From contig NMRA01000005.1 in NCBI GenBank assembly GCA_002633005.1, positions 1,535,236 to 1,599,235 on the forward strand: 64,000 nt of DNA, written 5' to 3'. The stretch comes from Phoronis australis. Taxonomy: Eukaryota; Phoronida; Phoronidae. Under the pieces are notes generated by a model, which worked only from the letters and a program-made list of their open reading frames with translations, searched no databases and had not been told where the DNA came from. Positions 10,797-20,011 of this stretch are shown piece after piece (within the stretch, counting starts at the first letter, position 1; the number at the start of each line of letters is the position of its first letter). The translations under genes and the position numbers were made by a program.

Positions 10797-11268
10797 CGTG
10801 AAAGTCTTCAAACCTTCCTCGGCATGACCCAGTTCCTAAGGCGATTCACCCCAAGTAGCGTCGGTAGCCGCACCACTATGGGACCTGATCAAGAAAAAGA
10901 ACGATTTCATCTGGGGACCTGAGCACCAGAAGGCAGTAGATCAAGTCAAAGCCCTAGTCACTAATCCAGAAACACTGCAGTACTATGATAAGTCAAAACC
11001 ACTAGTAGTACAGGTCGAAGCCTCATCCAAAGGTCTAGGAGCCGCAGTACTCCAGGAAAGTGGACCAATCGGGTATAGAAGCAAACTGCTAACAGAAACC
11101 GAATCGCGTTATTCTAATATTGAGAGAGAATATCTGGCGATCGTGTTTGATCTGAAAGTCTTCCACCATTACATATATGGCAGACATGTTCAAGTGAACT
11201 CTGACCATAAGCCGTTGGAATCTAACACGAAGAAACATATCTCAAGCGCATCACCCCCGGCTTGCCCG
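10797..11268 (+). pseudogene. RT thumb and RNase H of the LTR element
   Basis: Further RT/RNase H sequence follows in other frames: SLQTFLGMTQFLRRFTP (10800 region), then from about 10863 LWDLIKKKNDFIWGPEHQ, then the RNase H signature with VVQVEASSKGLGAAVLQ, SRYSNIEREYLAIVFDLK and VNSDHKPLE. The first catalytic acid is E in VEASS where the family usually has D. A frameshift follows before the ADALSR motif at 11333-11350. Confidence 0.85.
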
Positions 11269-11269
11269 T

Positions 11270-11479
11270 ATGCTGGTAAGGACCCAGAAATATGACTTCG
11301 ACTTAGTGTACGTATGCAAGAACGAAGATCCAATAGCAGATGCCTTATCACGCATTGACCCATGTGCTGCAGATACAATCCCAGGATTTGACATAACCGT
11401 ACACGAGATACAGCTCCAACTGAATGCCAGTCATACTCGTCTAACTCAGATCCGCTATGAGACAGCGAAGGACCTTTAG
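11270..11479 (+). pseudogene. RNase H C-terminus of the LTR element
   Basis: This frame encodes KYDFDLVYVCKNEDPIADAL, the conserved end of the gypsy RNase H region before integrase. It terminates at 11477-11479. Confidence 0.8.
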
Positions 11480-11575
11480 ATGATGGTACTACGAAACATG
11501 ATTGCCAACGGATGACCTAACTCCAGAGCTGATTGCCCCACCACCCTGCATGGATACTGGAACTTCAGAGACGAG

Positions 11576-12157
11576 TTGGGAGTTGAAAATGAAATCATCA
11601 TCAAAGGAAGACGTATAGTCGTGCCACAATCATTACGCCAAACAATACTCAAACAGATTCATTATGCCCACCAAGGAATCGAAAAGTGCCGATTACGAGA
11701 CCGAGCGTCAGCATTCTGGGATGGAATCAACAAGGACATCGACGCCATCGTGTCCAATTGTGCATCGTGCAAAGCTCACCAGAATGCAAATGCCAAAGAA
11801 CCTCTGTTACCACTAGACGTTCCACCTAAACCGTGACACACACTTGGTATGGATCTATTCTACTGGCAACAGAAGGACTATGTCTTAGTCGCTGACATGT
11901 ACAGCAAGTTTCCCATCGTACAAAGATTACACTCAACTACGTCCGGTTCTGTCATCAACCATTTGAAGACTATATTTGATGAACACGGTCTCCCCGAGAA
12001 GGTGGCCTCAGACAACGGACCACAGTTCTCATCATACGAGTTCAAACAGTTCGCTGAAGTATACGAACTAGAACATGCTACAACATCACCGATGTTTCCC
12101 CCAAGTGAACGGGTTCGTCGAAAGAATGGTACAGACAGTGAAGAATCTATTCACTAA
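11576..12157 (+). pseudogene. integrase zinc domain and catalytic core
   Basis: The HHCC zinc-binding domain is visible: IHYAHQGIEKCRLR supplies the two His and VSNCASCKAHQ the two Cys. A TGA at 11834-11836 precedes the core domain. That core has two of the three catalytic acids, in VLVADMYSKFP and VASDNGPQFSS. The third (Glu, in NGFVERM) lies in another frame at about 12110-12130, after a frameshift near 12100. Confidence 0.88.
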
Positions 12158-12184
12158 GGCCTTCGAGACAGGCAGTACCCCCAC

Positions 12185-12679
12185 TTGGCAATGTTGCGCC
12201 TGAGATCAACTCCGATCGACCACAAAACTCCGTCTCCAAGAGAACTGCTCAACGGCAGAAGGTATCACACCATGCTACCTTCTTTGCCTACCAAGGGGAA
12301 CGGCGAGCACAACGAAGCACTTGAAATGCGCCAAGAAGCACAGAAGCGCAACTTCCCCGGCTCAAAACAATTACCTCCACTATATCCGAACGACAATGTA
12401 CGCATGCTAAATACAGATACCAAGATGTGGGAACCTGGAAAGGTTCTCAGTCAGGAAGCCACACCCCGATCGTACAAGGTGACAACCAACCGAGGAACTT
12501 TCCGTCGCAACAGGAGACATTTGCGCAAGACCTCAGAAAACGTCGAAATTGACCAGCACACCGAACTCTACACATCGATGTCAGAAGAACCAAATATCCC
12601 TAACGAAATTCCTAGTGATACTCCTGCGACTACCCGAAGTGAACGTGCTGTGCGGAAACCTCAGCAGATGGACTTGTGA
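12185..12679 (+). pseudogene. integrase C-terminus of the LTR element
   Basis: 164 codons without stop. LNGRRYHTMLPSL and NDNVRMLNTDTKMWEPGKVL match the family's C-terminal domain, and the tail TTRSERAVRKPQQMDL is the usual ending of gypsy polyproteins. It is followed by ~120 bp of non-coding sequence and the polypurine tract. Confidence 0.85.
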
Positions 12680-12796
12680 AAACGGAGCATTTTATTTTAT
12701 TAGTTTTTTTGTTAACACCTTAAGTGTTACACGGAACATTTATCGTCGTAGTTTAAAGGATATTAGACTTTTTATGCCAGCTTCATCTGTTTCTTC

Positions 12797-12808
12797 AAGA
12801 AGGGGAGA
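12797..12808 (+). promoter_or_regulatory. polypurine tract
   Basis: AAGAAGGGGAGA directly abuts the 3' LTR, where plus-strand DNA synthesis is primed in LTR elements. Confidence 0.8.
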
Positions 12809-12945
12809 TAGCATTAATCCCAATGTGCCTGACCTATAATGCAGTGCTTCTTCCTGTATGATGTAGTGTGTTAAGACAATAGAATTTTACTCTTACTTTC
12901 ATCTCGTGATCATTAAGTAACCACGCCACATCCAATAACATAACA
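12809..12945 (+). repeat. 3' LTR
   Basis: It aligns to the 5' LTR from TAGCATTAATCCC to ATAACATAACA, with 4 substitutions and a 4-bp insertion (CCTG). The first three bases of the LTR (TGT) are missing, so the polypurine tract joins TAGC directly. Confidence 0.9.
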
Positions 12946-12950
12946 AGTTC
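12946..12950. repeat. target-site duplication AGTTC (right)
   Basis: Partner of 8491-8495. Confidence 0.85.
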
Positions 12951-13025
12951 CTTCATCAATTCAGCGTGGATATCTCTTTCGTAATCTGACGACAGAAAAT
13001 GCTTGCCACACACTCGGTAATGGAG
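12951..13025 (-). pseudogene. THAP-domain gene, upstream half of split exon
   Basis: After the acceptor TTTTCCGAATAG, 25 codons read LHYRVCGKHFLSSDYERDIH... The segment has the C-x2-H zinc ligands of the THAP finger (C in RVCGKHF and the following H) and the SDYE motif. It continues in frame, across the retrotransposon, into LAKRRLKKGAVPS at 8490. The THAP domain is a C2CH zinc finger that binds DNA; members include host regulators and transposase-derived proteins. The exon with the first two Cys was not located upstream. Confidence 0.65.
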
Positions 13026-13658
13026 CTATTCGGAAAATTCACATTAACTAGAGGGCGCGCGTGTACTAGTGGTCATAGATGAACAGCCTCGATTTCGCGA
13101 CCCCTTTAAATACGGTGACATGTCTTGCAGCTGTGCCAACTGAATCTGAGATTGCGTGAAAAGGGTGCTTCTACGAGAGGAGGTAAGCCCACCCTAATAC
13201 AAAGGTAAGGTTTGTGGTTATTTTAACGATTATTCTATGTTTATTCTACGGATGCCTTTTAACTGAGGTCCTCGCCGATGTCGACTTCGCGGCAGTCTCC
13301 AGTCGGGTTAATCTCTGTTGTGATGTGTGTTACGATACTTGACGTAGCACTTGGGATCTTTTCGTACATGAAAGCAGTATTATCGTTTGGAATGATTTCC
13401 GACAGGTTTATCAGTGACAGTTACATCAATCAATGCTGAATGTTTATCCGCTGTCAACTCTGGTTAGTGAGTTAAAATTACAATCCAAGCCCAATGGCGA
13501 AGGGTAAGTGACAAATATCCATTAGACTATTTGTTTACTCCCTATCCTATGCCTTCCAGAAATCTATTACACGTTGAAATGGAAATCTATCATGTGCGTT
13601 TTCACGTGACCTTTGGTTTTTAGGTTTGAGGTCTTAAGTTGTACCGTGCAGAGGAGAT

Positions 13659-13831
13659 ATGCATCGCTTCTGCACCGTCCCTGAATGGACAAAAATTGGT
13701 TTTAAGCTTTTGACTGCAGCTAACCAGCAAGATCTTCCCGTCCAGTGCAGATCTGTTGTCAAAGCCTACTTTCTAAATCGGAGACAACGACCAAAGCATT
13801 TGAAAAGGAACAGCTATTTTTTTAAAGAAAG
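13659..13831 (+). CDS. unrecognised small gene, first coding exon
   Basis: The ATG at 13659 (MHRFCTVPEWTKIGFKLL) has an in-frame TAA upstream within the same exon, so it is the likely start. The exon is preceded by an acceptor (GGTTTTTAG near 13622) and ends at a good donor, AAAG|GTATGC. It has 57 codons plus two bases. Upstream donors at about 13182 (GAGGAG|GTAAGC) and 13203 suggest a non-coding first exon near 13.1 kb. The peptide is basic (RRQRPKHLKR) and I do not know its family. Confidence 0.45.
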
Positions 13832-14639
13832 GTATGCAAGTCATTTTGTTTATTTACTTATTCTGGTCCTCAGCGGGGGATTGGTATAAAGGGTTAGGGT
13901 AGTAAAATTTGTTGCAACTGACTCTGTGGAAATAACAGGTAATAAACGTTTGAGGGAAAGAGCATGGCGAGGTAATTCTTAATCTTCATGAAGCTCCTTC
14001 GAGTTTATTTCATGAAACCGTTTTGCTATAAATTGTAAACCCATAAAAATATATTACATTTTCTAAATTTTCAGTGAGTCTTAACTCATGCCTTGAAATG
14101 TTGCAAGTCATTTATAAATTCAAATGATTGCCATTTTGTGAAAATTGCATTTTTGATGGTGCCTTACGATTTGTAATTACTCTTGAACAACAGAAAGATT
14201 ATCCATCATTTTTAAATGACCCAAGTAGTCATATCTTCCATTAGAAGAAAAATAAAATGTCTGAGAAACCGTTCCCTCAGCCTTAGACCAGAAGTATGCT
14301 TGACAGACCCATGAATCTGTAATCGGAGATTAAAATTGCTGAAAGCATCAAAAATATAAACCTTGAAAATGGTAACAAAGGTTTTAAGTTGTCTCAAAAA
14401 ACTTGCATATTTTGCAGACAAGTGATGCGTTTAAAGAATTGCTATGGCTAAGAATGAACGATAAAGACGCAGTTTTATACAATAGTTATTATGTACACCC
14501 TTGCTTTCTGAATATAGTAATTATTTATTTTTTTGTGAAATTGTAGAGCAGTCACCGTATCATATTTTTGAAAAACAGGGGCAGCATTTTTAACCCAACT
14601 TGGACTACTTAATTATCCATATTTCAACATTTGTTCCAG

Positions 14640-14769
14640 GTTCAGTGACATTTTAAGACCACTTCAAGCCGCAACACAGACAAGCTTTGTTACTCCTTTC
14701 TCTTCCCACAGCATTTACAGCAGTGCTGCATGGCACAATGTCCAAGTCAGTGGTACTGGAGAAATGTGA
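14640..14769 (+). CDS. unrecognised small gene, last coding exon
   Basis: The acceptor is CATTTGTTCCAG. The single first base completes the codon left by 13831, and the frame then runs 42 codons (FSDILRPLQAATQTSFVTPF...) to TGA. With the first exon the protein is 100 residues. The agreement of splice sites, phase and open frame over both exons supports a real gene, but no domain is evident. Confidence 0.45.
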
Positions 14770-15996
14770 ATCGCAGTACTAATTTACCATAAAACAATGT
14801 GCCAGTGGATTGTTTGTGTATGAAGAGAAACTAAATCTGACTGCTACACAAGTCAGTTTCATTAGTGAGGATGTCCTTTGATAGGCAGTGAGTCATGTGT
14901 GGACAATAGCTTATTTCCTTTTCTGGAAGAAACATGAGGGACTGAACCTAAAGAAGACCTAGTGACACTCTAGTCTAGTTCAGGGTCAGAGTTTGCGCAC
15001 AAAACAAGTCAAGTGATATGCTGTTGTGTGTACCTTGTGGATGTTATTGAGGCTGAATGAGGTTACACGAAGGAAAGCCACGTGCTGAAACTGGATCTTT
15101 TTTACAAACGCTTATATAGGCCATTGAAACTAGATCCCAGTGAAATGAAAACCAAAAGCATTTGTGATAAATATCTGTTCTTTCTCACTGAGTGACATTA
15201 ACTTTTCCTTTCAGAAGAAAGGCTTTTTACAAATGGTAAAAACTTTTCAATTTGGCACACATTAGGGGGGATGACATTTAGTGACTGCATCGATTGTCTT
15301 ATTGTCAGTAGAAAGCCTGTTAATGTTACACTTTGATGATGGAATAATTTTTTCATCAACAGACAAGTTTGTCACTAATTATTGAAACCACAATATTTCT
15401 TCAGTTTTAAAGCCCCATACAGTGCAGTTGTGCTTATTTTTTATAAAGCTGAAATGATTACCGAATATGTTTACTGTCAGAATAAATATTGATTAAGTAA
15501 TTAGTAAGAATAGATCCATTTTAAGTGGCCCAAAATTTGTGCATATGTATTTTTAAATCATGGGGTCAGACTTGTGGACATGTATTTTAACGTCAAAATC
15601 TATTTTTAGATGGTGTTTACAACTTTGGGTTCTGGGGTCAAAGTACTCTAGAGATTCTAGAATATTCTGAGAACAAATTGTAATAATACGAGTGGATATG
15701 ATCATGTGGTTTTTATTAGCCAATCACTAAATAAATAGAATGTTATATTATGGGCTGAAATCAACAAGATAATTAGATGCGCTATAGTAGTTGAAGCATA
15801 AAGACTTGCTACAGTGTACAGAAGCAATTGTACGACAGAGCCATCTCGTAGAAGATTCTAGAAAGGATCTTGGCAAGGGCAAGGGTTAACGAACAGGAAG
15901 TTAACTAAGAGCTTGTCACTTGCATCGTGGGTAGTAAGATACTACCTGAAGTGTTGCGTCATCAGCCAGAGACTGTGACCAGCAAGAAGAATCGCG
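14770..15996. other. possible 3' UTR, otherwise nothing seen
   Basis: AT-rich sequence with no coding signal. The nearest clear AATAAA on the plus strand is at about 15481. Confidence 0.35.
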
Positions 15997-16290
15997 NNNN
16001 NNNNNNNNNNNNNNNNNNNNNNNNNNNNNNNNNNNNNNNNNNNNNNNNNNNNNNNNNNNNNNNNNNNNNNNNNNNNNNNNNNNNNNNNNNNNNNNNNNNN
16101 NNNNNNNNNNNNNNNNNNNNNNNNNNNNNNNNNNNNNNNNNNNNNNNNNNNNNNNNNNNNNNNNNNNNNNNNNNNNNNNNNNNNNNNNNNNNNNNNNNNN
16201 NNNNNNNNNNNNNNNNNNNNNNNNNNNNNNNNNNNNNNNNNNNNNNNNNNNNNNNNNNNNNNNNNNNNNNNNNNNNNNNNNNNNNNNNNN
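15997..16290. other. assembly gap (294 N)
   Basis: A run of N directly followed by a TG microsatellite, so the gap probably results from collapse or sequencing failure at a longer TG tract. Open frames drawn through it are meaningless. Confidence 0.98.

Positions 16291-16354
<64 letters not shown>
16291..16354. repeat. (TG)n(CG)n microsatellite
   Basis: 27 TG units (16291-16344) pass into a CG run. It borders the gap, so its true length is unknown. Confidence 0.95.
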
Positions 16355-17390
16355 ATTATTTTTAGAGCTTTTTTAAGAAGGCCTTTGAACAATTGTAAGT
16401 TTTGTGTTAACTTGTCTATGAACAAACTTTCCACACGCAAGAAAAGTATGTTTTCAATTGTAGCTAGCTGGATAAGACTCTACTCTGCAAAAGATTCGAG
16501 AATAAAAATCATCAGTGTATTTAAAAATAAAATGGCAAACTGAACAACCACATACATACAAAGAAACAACATTGTGCATAATCGGTCATATCAAGAGCAG
16601 AATTCCTGAATTAGGCTCAATTCTCTCAAGTTATTGCTGAAGCATTGCTTTTCACTTTGTCAAAAGGTAAAATAGATGGTCACGCGGCTGGTTTCAGTAG
16701 TTTTCTCTTACCTGTAACAGAATAGTTGGAGAAATATTAGCAAATTATACAAGAAAATGCAAGACAAAACTACTTTTGTAAGACAGAACATACTTGATGT
16801 TTCATTTTCATGTTTTTATGTAGAAACTATTAATCTTTGTACCCAAGTCTTATTTAAGATCTGAATTAAAATACATGTATGTGAAACAGGCTAAAAGTGA
16901 TATAACAATGTGTATATTTCATGACACCTAAAATGTGCTTCTGATCTCGAAAAGTAAAATTCATTCTAGGTGTCAATTTTTGTTCCAATGTAATGTTACG
17001 ATATTTACTGAATAGCTTATTCATGTTCATTCTTGTTAATTGGGTAAGTACATGTAAATCTGGTAGTCCTGGGGGTGGGGTCGGCTATAAAATAAGGAAA
17101 CTCGCACATCTACAGAATTTTATTGGACATAGCATACTTCTTAAAGAGAAACTACTGTGAAAAAGTCACCCTTGACTTCTGATCGTCACGTACCATACAC
17201 CTCTTATGTTGGGCGCACTCCCACCCAGGACAATTGAATATGTGAATATGTGCTGCTAGCTCACCCGGCATCCGAGTCCCGGGTGAGTTTCCGAAAAGAA
17301 ACACTTAGTTCCACTCAATAAACCACCCGTTATTCAGTGGGGTAACTGGTGGGGATAACATCACCGAACGATGTCGATAGAAACTGGTTG
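16355..17390. other. no gene seen
   Basis: AT-rich sequence with only short frames lacking splice context. Confidence 0.5.
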
Positions 17391-17634
17391 CTAAAAACTT
17401 ACCAAGTAATGTTTATGTAGTCTCCAAATGGAAATGCATAGAGCACACACTGACGGGGCTTCCGCATCCACACACTTTTTGTCAGTTGGTTGATCCTTTT
17501 GACCGCTATTCTCCACAAATGTAGTACCTTTAGGTCTTTTGGGAATTTGTGACCACCTGTCGAAGACTTGCACCAAGGAAAATAGCAATAATAAGGCTTA
17601 GCGCGACGATGTATTTTGACAATAATTCCGTCAT
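17391..17634 (-). other. possible first exon with signal-anchor, unresolved
   Basis: An ATG at 17634 starts MTELLSKYIVALSLIIAIFL, a hydrophobic N-terminus, but that frame stops after 34 codons. A second frame is open over 65 codons (CVDAEAPSVCALCISIWRLH) and reaches a near-perfect donor, TTG|GTAAGT, at about 17395. The two frames cannot be joined without an internal splice or a sequence error. It lies inside the long intron of the membrane-protein gene. No family recognised. Confidence 0.25.
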
Positions 17635-17662
17635 TTTATCACCTGTTTACATGCAGACAGCG

Positions 17663-17673
17663 ACGCATGCGCA
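17663..17673 (-). promoter_or_regulatory. NRF1-like motif TGCGCATGCGT
   Basis: A palindromic match to the NRF1 consensus, 29 bp upstream of the ATG at 17634, in locally CpG-rich sequence. It supports a promoter here but does not prove one. Confidence 0.35.
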
Positions 17674-18174
17674 ATTCAATCACCACTAGTACAGCAGCGA
17701 CACCGCGAAGAGAATTCTCCGAATAGCCCCATTCTCCACTGCTTTGTAGGTTGTGTGGACGGGTAACGATGCGTTCTTCAGACGAACAAGCTAAGTGCGG
17801 CGAAGTGAGTCATCTTCTGGAAAGCAATGTAATGGTACACCCAGAGGGCGCATGAGACAATAATGACTAGATCCCGGTTAGCAACAACTGTGCGGCTTGT
17901 TTGTTGACTGACTCGTAAACGATAGCAAACGACGACTGAACTTATAACAACTGAGGTAGAACGATGACTGACTCGACATCTCAAACAGTCAGACTATATG
18001 AAAATAAATGGCTCAAATTTCTTGACTCCCTAATCGTCACTTCCGGAGTAAGGGACAAGTAACTAATTAAACTACGATAAATTGTAATTAACTGAAAAGT
18101 AAGTCTGGGATAGTCAATTACTTTAAGAGCTACAGCGGCATACGACGAGTTAGTATAAATATATACTGTATACG

Positions 18175-18334
18175 CAGTAGCGGATCTAAGGAGGTGGGCC
18201 AAAGGAGCTCTGTCCCCTAAAATTCTCCGAGATTCCATTTCGCAGTTCAGGGGTGCGAATGTCTGACGGGCAAATTCTTGGCTAATATTCTGCACTGCCC
18301 CCCCTCTTAACTCAAAATCCTGGATCCGCCCCTG
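18175..18334. repeat. MITE, CAGTAGCGGATC...GATCCGCCCCTG
   Basis: 160 bp with clear terminal inverted repeats (CAGTAGCGGATCTAAGG / CCTGGATCCGCCCCTG). It is non-coding and belongs to the GCGGATC end family also seen at 2510, 36126 and 60101. Confidence 0.6.
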
Positions 18335-18992
18335 GTATGCCGGTTATTTATCAGAAGTTCTGACATTGATGTCAGTAAACCTATAAGGATCTAAGGATCT
18401 GAACTTGAATTGGTGGAAGTGGCTGAAATCCTAAACAGCCAATTTCAGTCTACTTTAAGGCCAAGTGAAAGTAAGCCATTGTGAACGATTTACGTGAAAC
18501 AATCGTTTTATGACCGAAAAGAACAGGCTTTATTTTTTACTTCATTGTGCATTTCAATTACCAAAGATACATGAAAGGTTTTGATTTTCAAAAATTAGGC
18601 CAAATTACGTTCCATTGGTTTTCTACAGAGAACTTGTCAGCAAAATACTTGTATTGATCTCATCCCATTCTCTTGATAACACAAGAACTAGGTTGCGAAT
18701 TGTCCAGTTTTATTACTTGTTATTATTGTCGTCGTCATGATTATTATTTCTATCACTATTATCAATATTACCACAGATACTATAGAGAAAAACCAACACC
18801 ATAAGAAGATCACCCCTCTGATACAAAAGAATGCCTCGCTTTTCTGCAGAGTGAGGCTATAAACTTTTGGCAATCAAAGAAGGAGCACTTTCAAGGTCAA
18901 GCATTTTGGTTTCGTACCGTACCGAAAATGTCATCCTGAAATTTTAGCCAAATCGTGTCGTGAAAGAGTCTACAAATTAATGTCTTTCTTAC

Positions 18993-19132
18993 CAATTTTA
19001 ATGTCGTTTGTTCATAAAAAAAATAGAAGACAACGTTGTGGATGAGAAGAAGGCCGACAGTGACAACAAAGACAAGCAACTCGTAAGGCCTTTCGCTGTA
19101 CACTCCATGGAGGACGTAGTACGCACAGAAAC
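18993..19132 (-). CDS. exon, multi-pass membrane protein
   Basis: The acceptor TTGTGCTGTTCTAG and donor TTG|GTAAGA bound 140 nt: two bases completing a codon, then 46 codons. The peptide FCAYYVLHGVYSERPYELLV continues into VVTVGLLLIHNVVFYFFYEQ, giving two membrane spans with a short loop between. Entry fits the 1-base overhang of the exon at 19849-20011, and exit (phase 0) fits 5803-5991. Confidence 0.65.
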
Positions 19133-19444
19133 CTAGAACAGCACAAACCATATGATCACGCTTACAATAAAGCCTTTGGCCTATTATGCCATTAGATGAC
19201 TTTCGTCGTGTTGAAATTCACTATCAATGCCGGCAAATTTTCACTGATGTGAGGTGGGATGTACTAATTTCTTACGAAAGGAGGAACACCTCTTGAAACA
19301 TCCATGTCCCACAAATTTCCCACAGTGAAAAGAATTCGCGGCCACGGAATTGTTCCGGCCCACTCCTTTAATTGTGGTCATAAAAATTAACACTAATTGC
19401 AAGTGCTTAAAAATAACCGCAATCTCGAAGAAATTCAGCATAAA

Positions 19445-19550
19445 ACAACACGGCGTTTCGCTTTATTAACTAAAAACATCATCAGGTGATGTTTACCTGC
19501 ACTCACCTGACGATGCTTTTCTTTTATACAAGCGAGTAATCGTGTTGGTT
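19445..19550. repeat. head-to-head hammerhead-like inverted repeat
   Basis: Two ~45-bp arms are inverted copies: on the minus strand CTGATGATG...AAGCGAAACGCCGTGTTG (plus 19449-19485), on the plus strand CTGACGATG...AAGCGAGTAATCGTGTTG (about 19506-19550). CTGATGA and GAAAC, spaced by a short pairable segment (GTTTT/AAAGC), are the two core boxes of hammerhead ribozymes, and such motifs end Penelope-like elements in animals. The base where cleavage should occur does not fit, and the plus-strand copy has CTGACGA and lost GAAA, so activity is doubtful. It lies in the intron between 19132 and 19849. Confidence 0.4.
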
Positions 19551-19848
19551 TTCAATAAAACTCTTTGTGATCGCGAATATTTTTAGTTTTTAACGCATTT
19601 CATATACCAGAGAATTTGGAGAGTTGAAGGATGGGTGTTCGCTCATAAGTGTCACCAGGTGGCTATCACATCAATGTCACTGTCAAGTTTATTCGGCATT
19701 TTGTCACTCGGGTGGTTATAGATATGTACAGATAAAATGCAGTGAAGCTTCATTGAGATGACATTAACGCTCAATAAGACATTTGAAATTAATAGTACGT
19801 ACGGTATAACGTACTGTCAGAAACAGGATAGTTTAAAAGTAGACTTAC

Positions 19849-20011
19849 AAAGATGAAACGCAAAAATCAGGCTAACTGTGAAGTATGGCTCTGTAGGCTC
19901 GAAGACACAGACGAGATTATGGATGGCGAAGCCAAGTGCTCCAAATATACTCAGTAGAGAAATGATAAGAAATACTATTTCTCTCACGGTTGTATTGCCA
20001 CATCTTTTTCT
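19849..20011 (-). CDS. exon, multi-pass membrane protein (most upstream secure exon)
   Basis: The acceptor TTATTTTCATTTTAG and donor CTTT|GTAAGT bound 54 codons plus one base. The residues run RKRCGNTTVREIVFLIISLL, then SIFGALGFAIHNLVCVFEPT, then EPYFTVSLIFAFHL: one full membrane span, a short loop and the start of the next span. This exon and those at 18993, 5803, 3835 and 3220 keep phase throughout and together give about 240 residues with six or seven spans. I cannot place it in a named family; the pattern suggests an integral membrane protein of four or more spans. The start codon lies upstream; the exon at 34431-34521 is a candidate. Confidence 0.65.

Larger units (their letters stand above)
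8496..12945 (+). mobile_element. Ty3/gypsy LTR retrotransposon, decayed
   Basis: The element has two ~137-bp LTRs, a tRNA-primer binding site, gag with zinc knuckles, aspartic protease, reverse transcriptase, RNase H, integrase and a polypurine tract, in the order protease-RT-RNaseH-integrase that defines Ty3/gypsy (Metaviridae-type). The LTRs differ by 4 substitutions over ~133 aligned bases plus two small indels (about 3%), so the insertion is not ancient. Even so, the coding region has two stops in gag and several frame changes, so it cannot make its proteins itself. The RT motif with ADD in place of YxDD resembles Mag/SURL-type elements; this lineage call is from memory. Confidence 0.95.

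Noticed and set aside
13492-13503. CCAATGGCGAAGG before GTAAGT, a possible start exon (MAKG...)
   Set aside because: Splicing to the next acceptor (13623) gives a stop within five codons; needs a frameshift to continue.
15916-16440. Open frames of 137-174 codons across 15916-16440
   Set aside because: They are made of N and a TG/CG microsatellite; no real protein.
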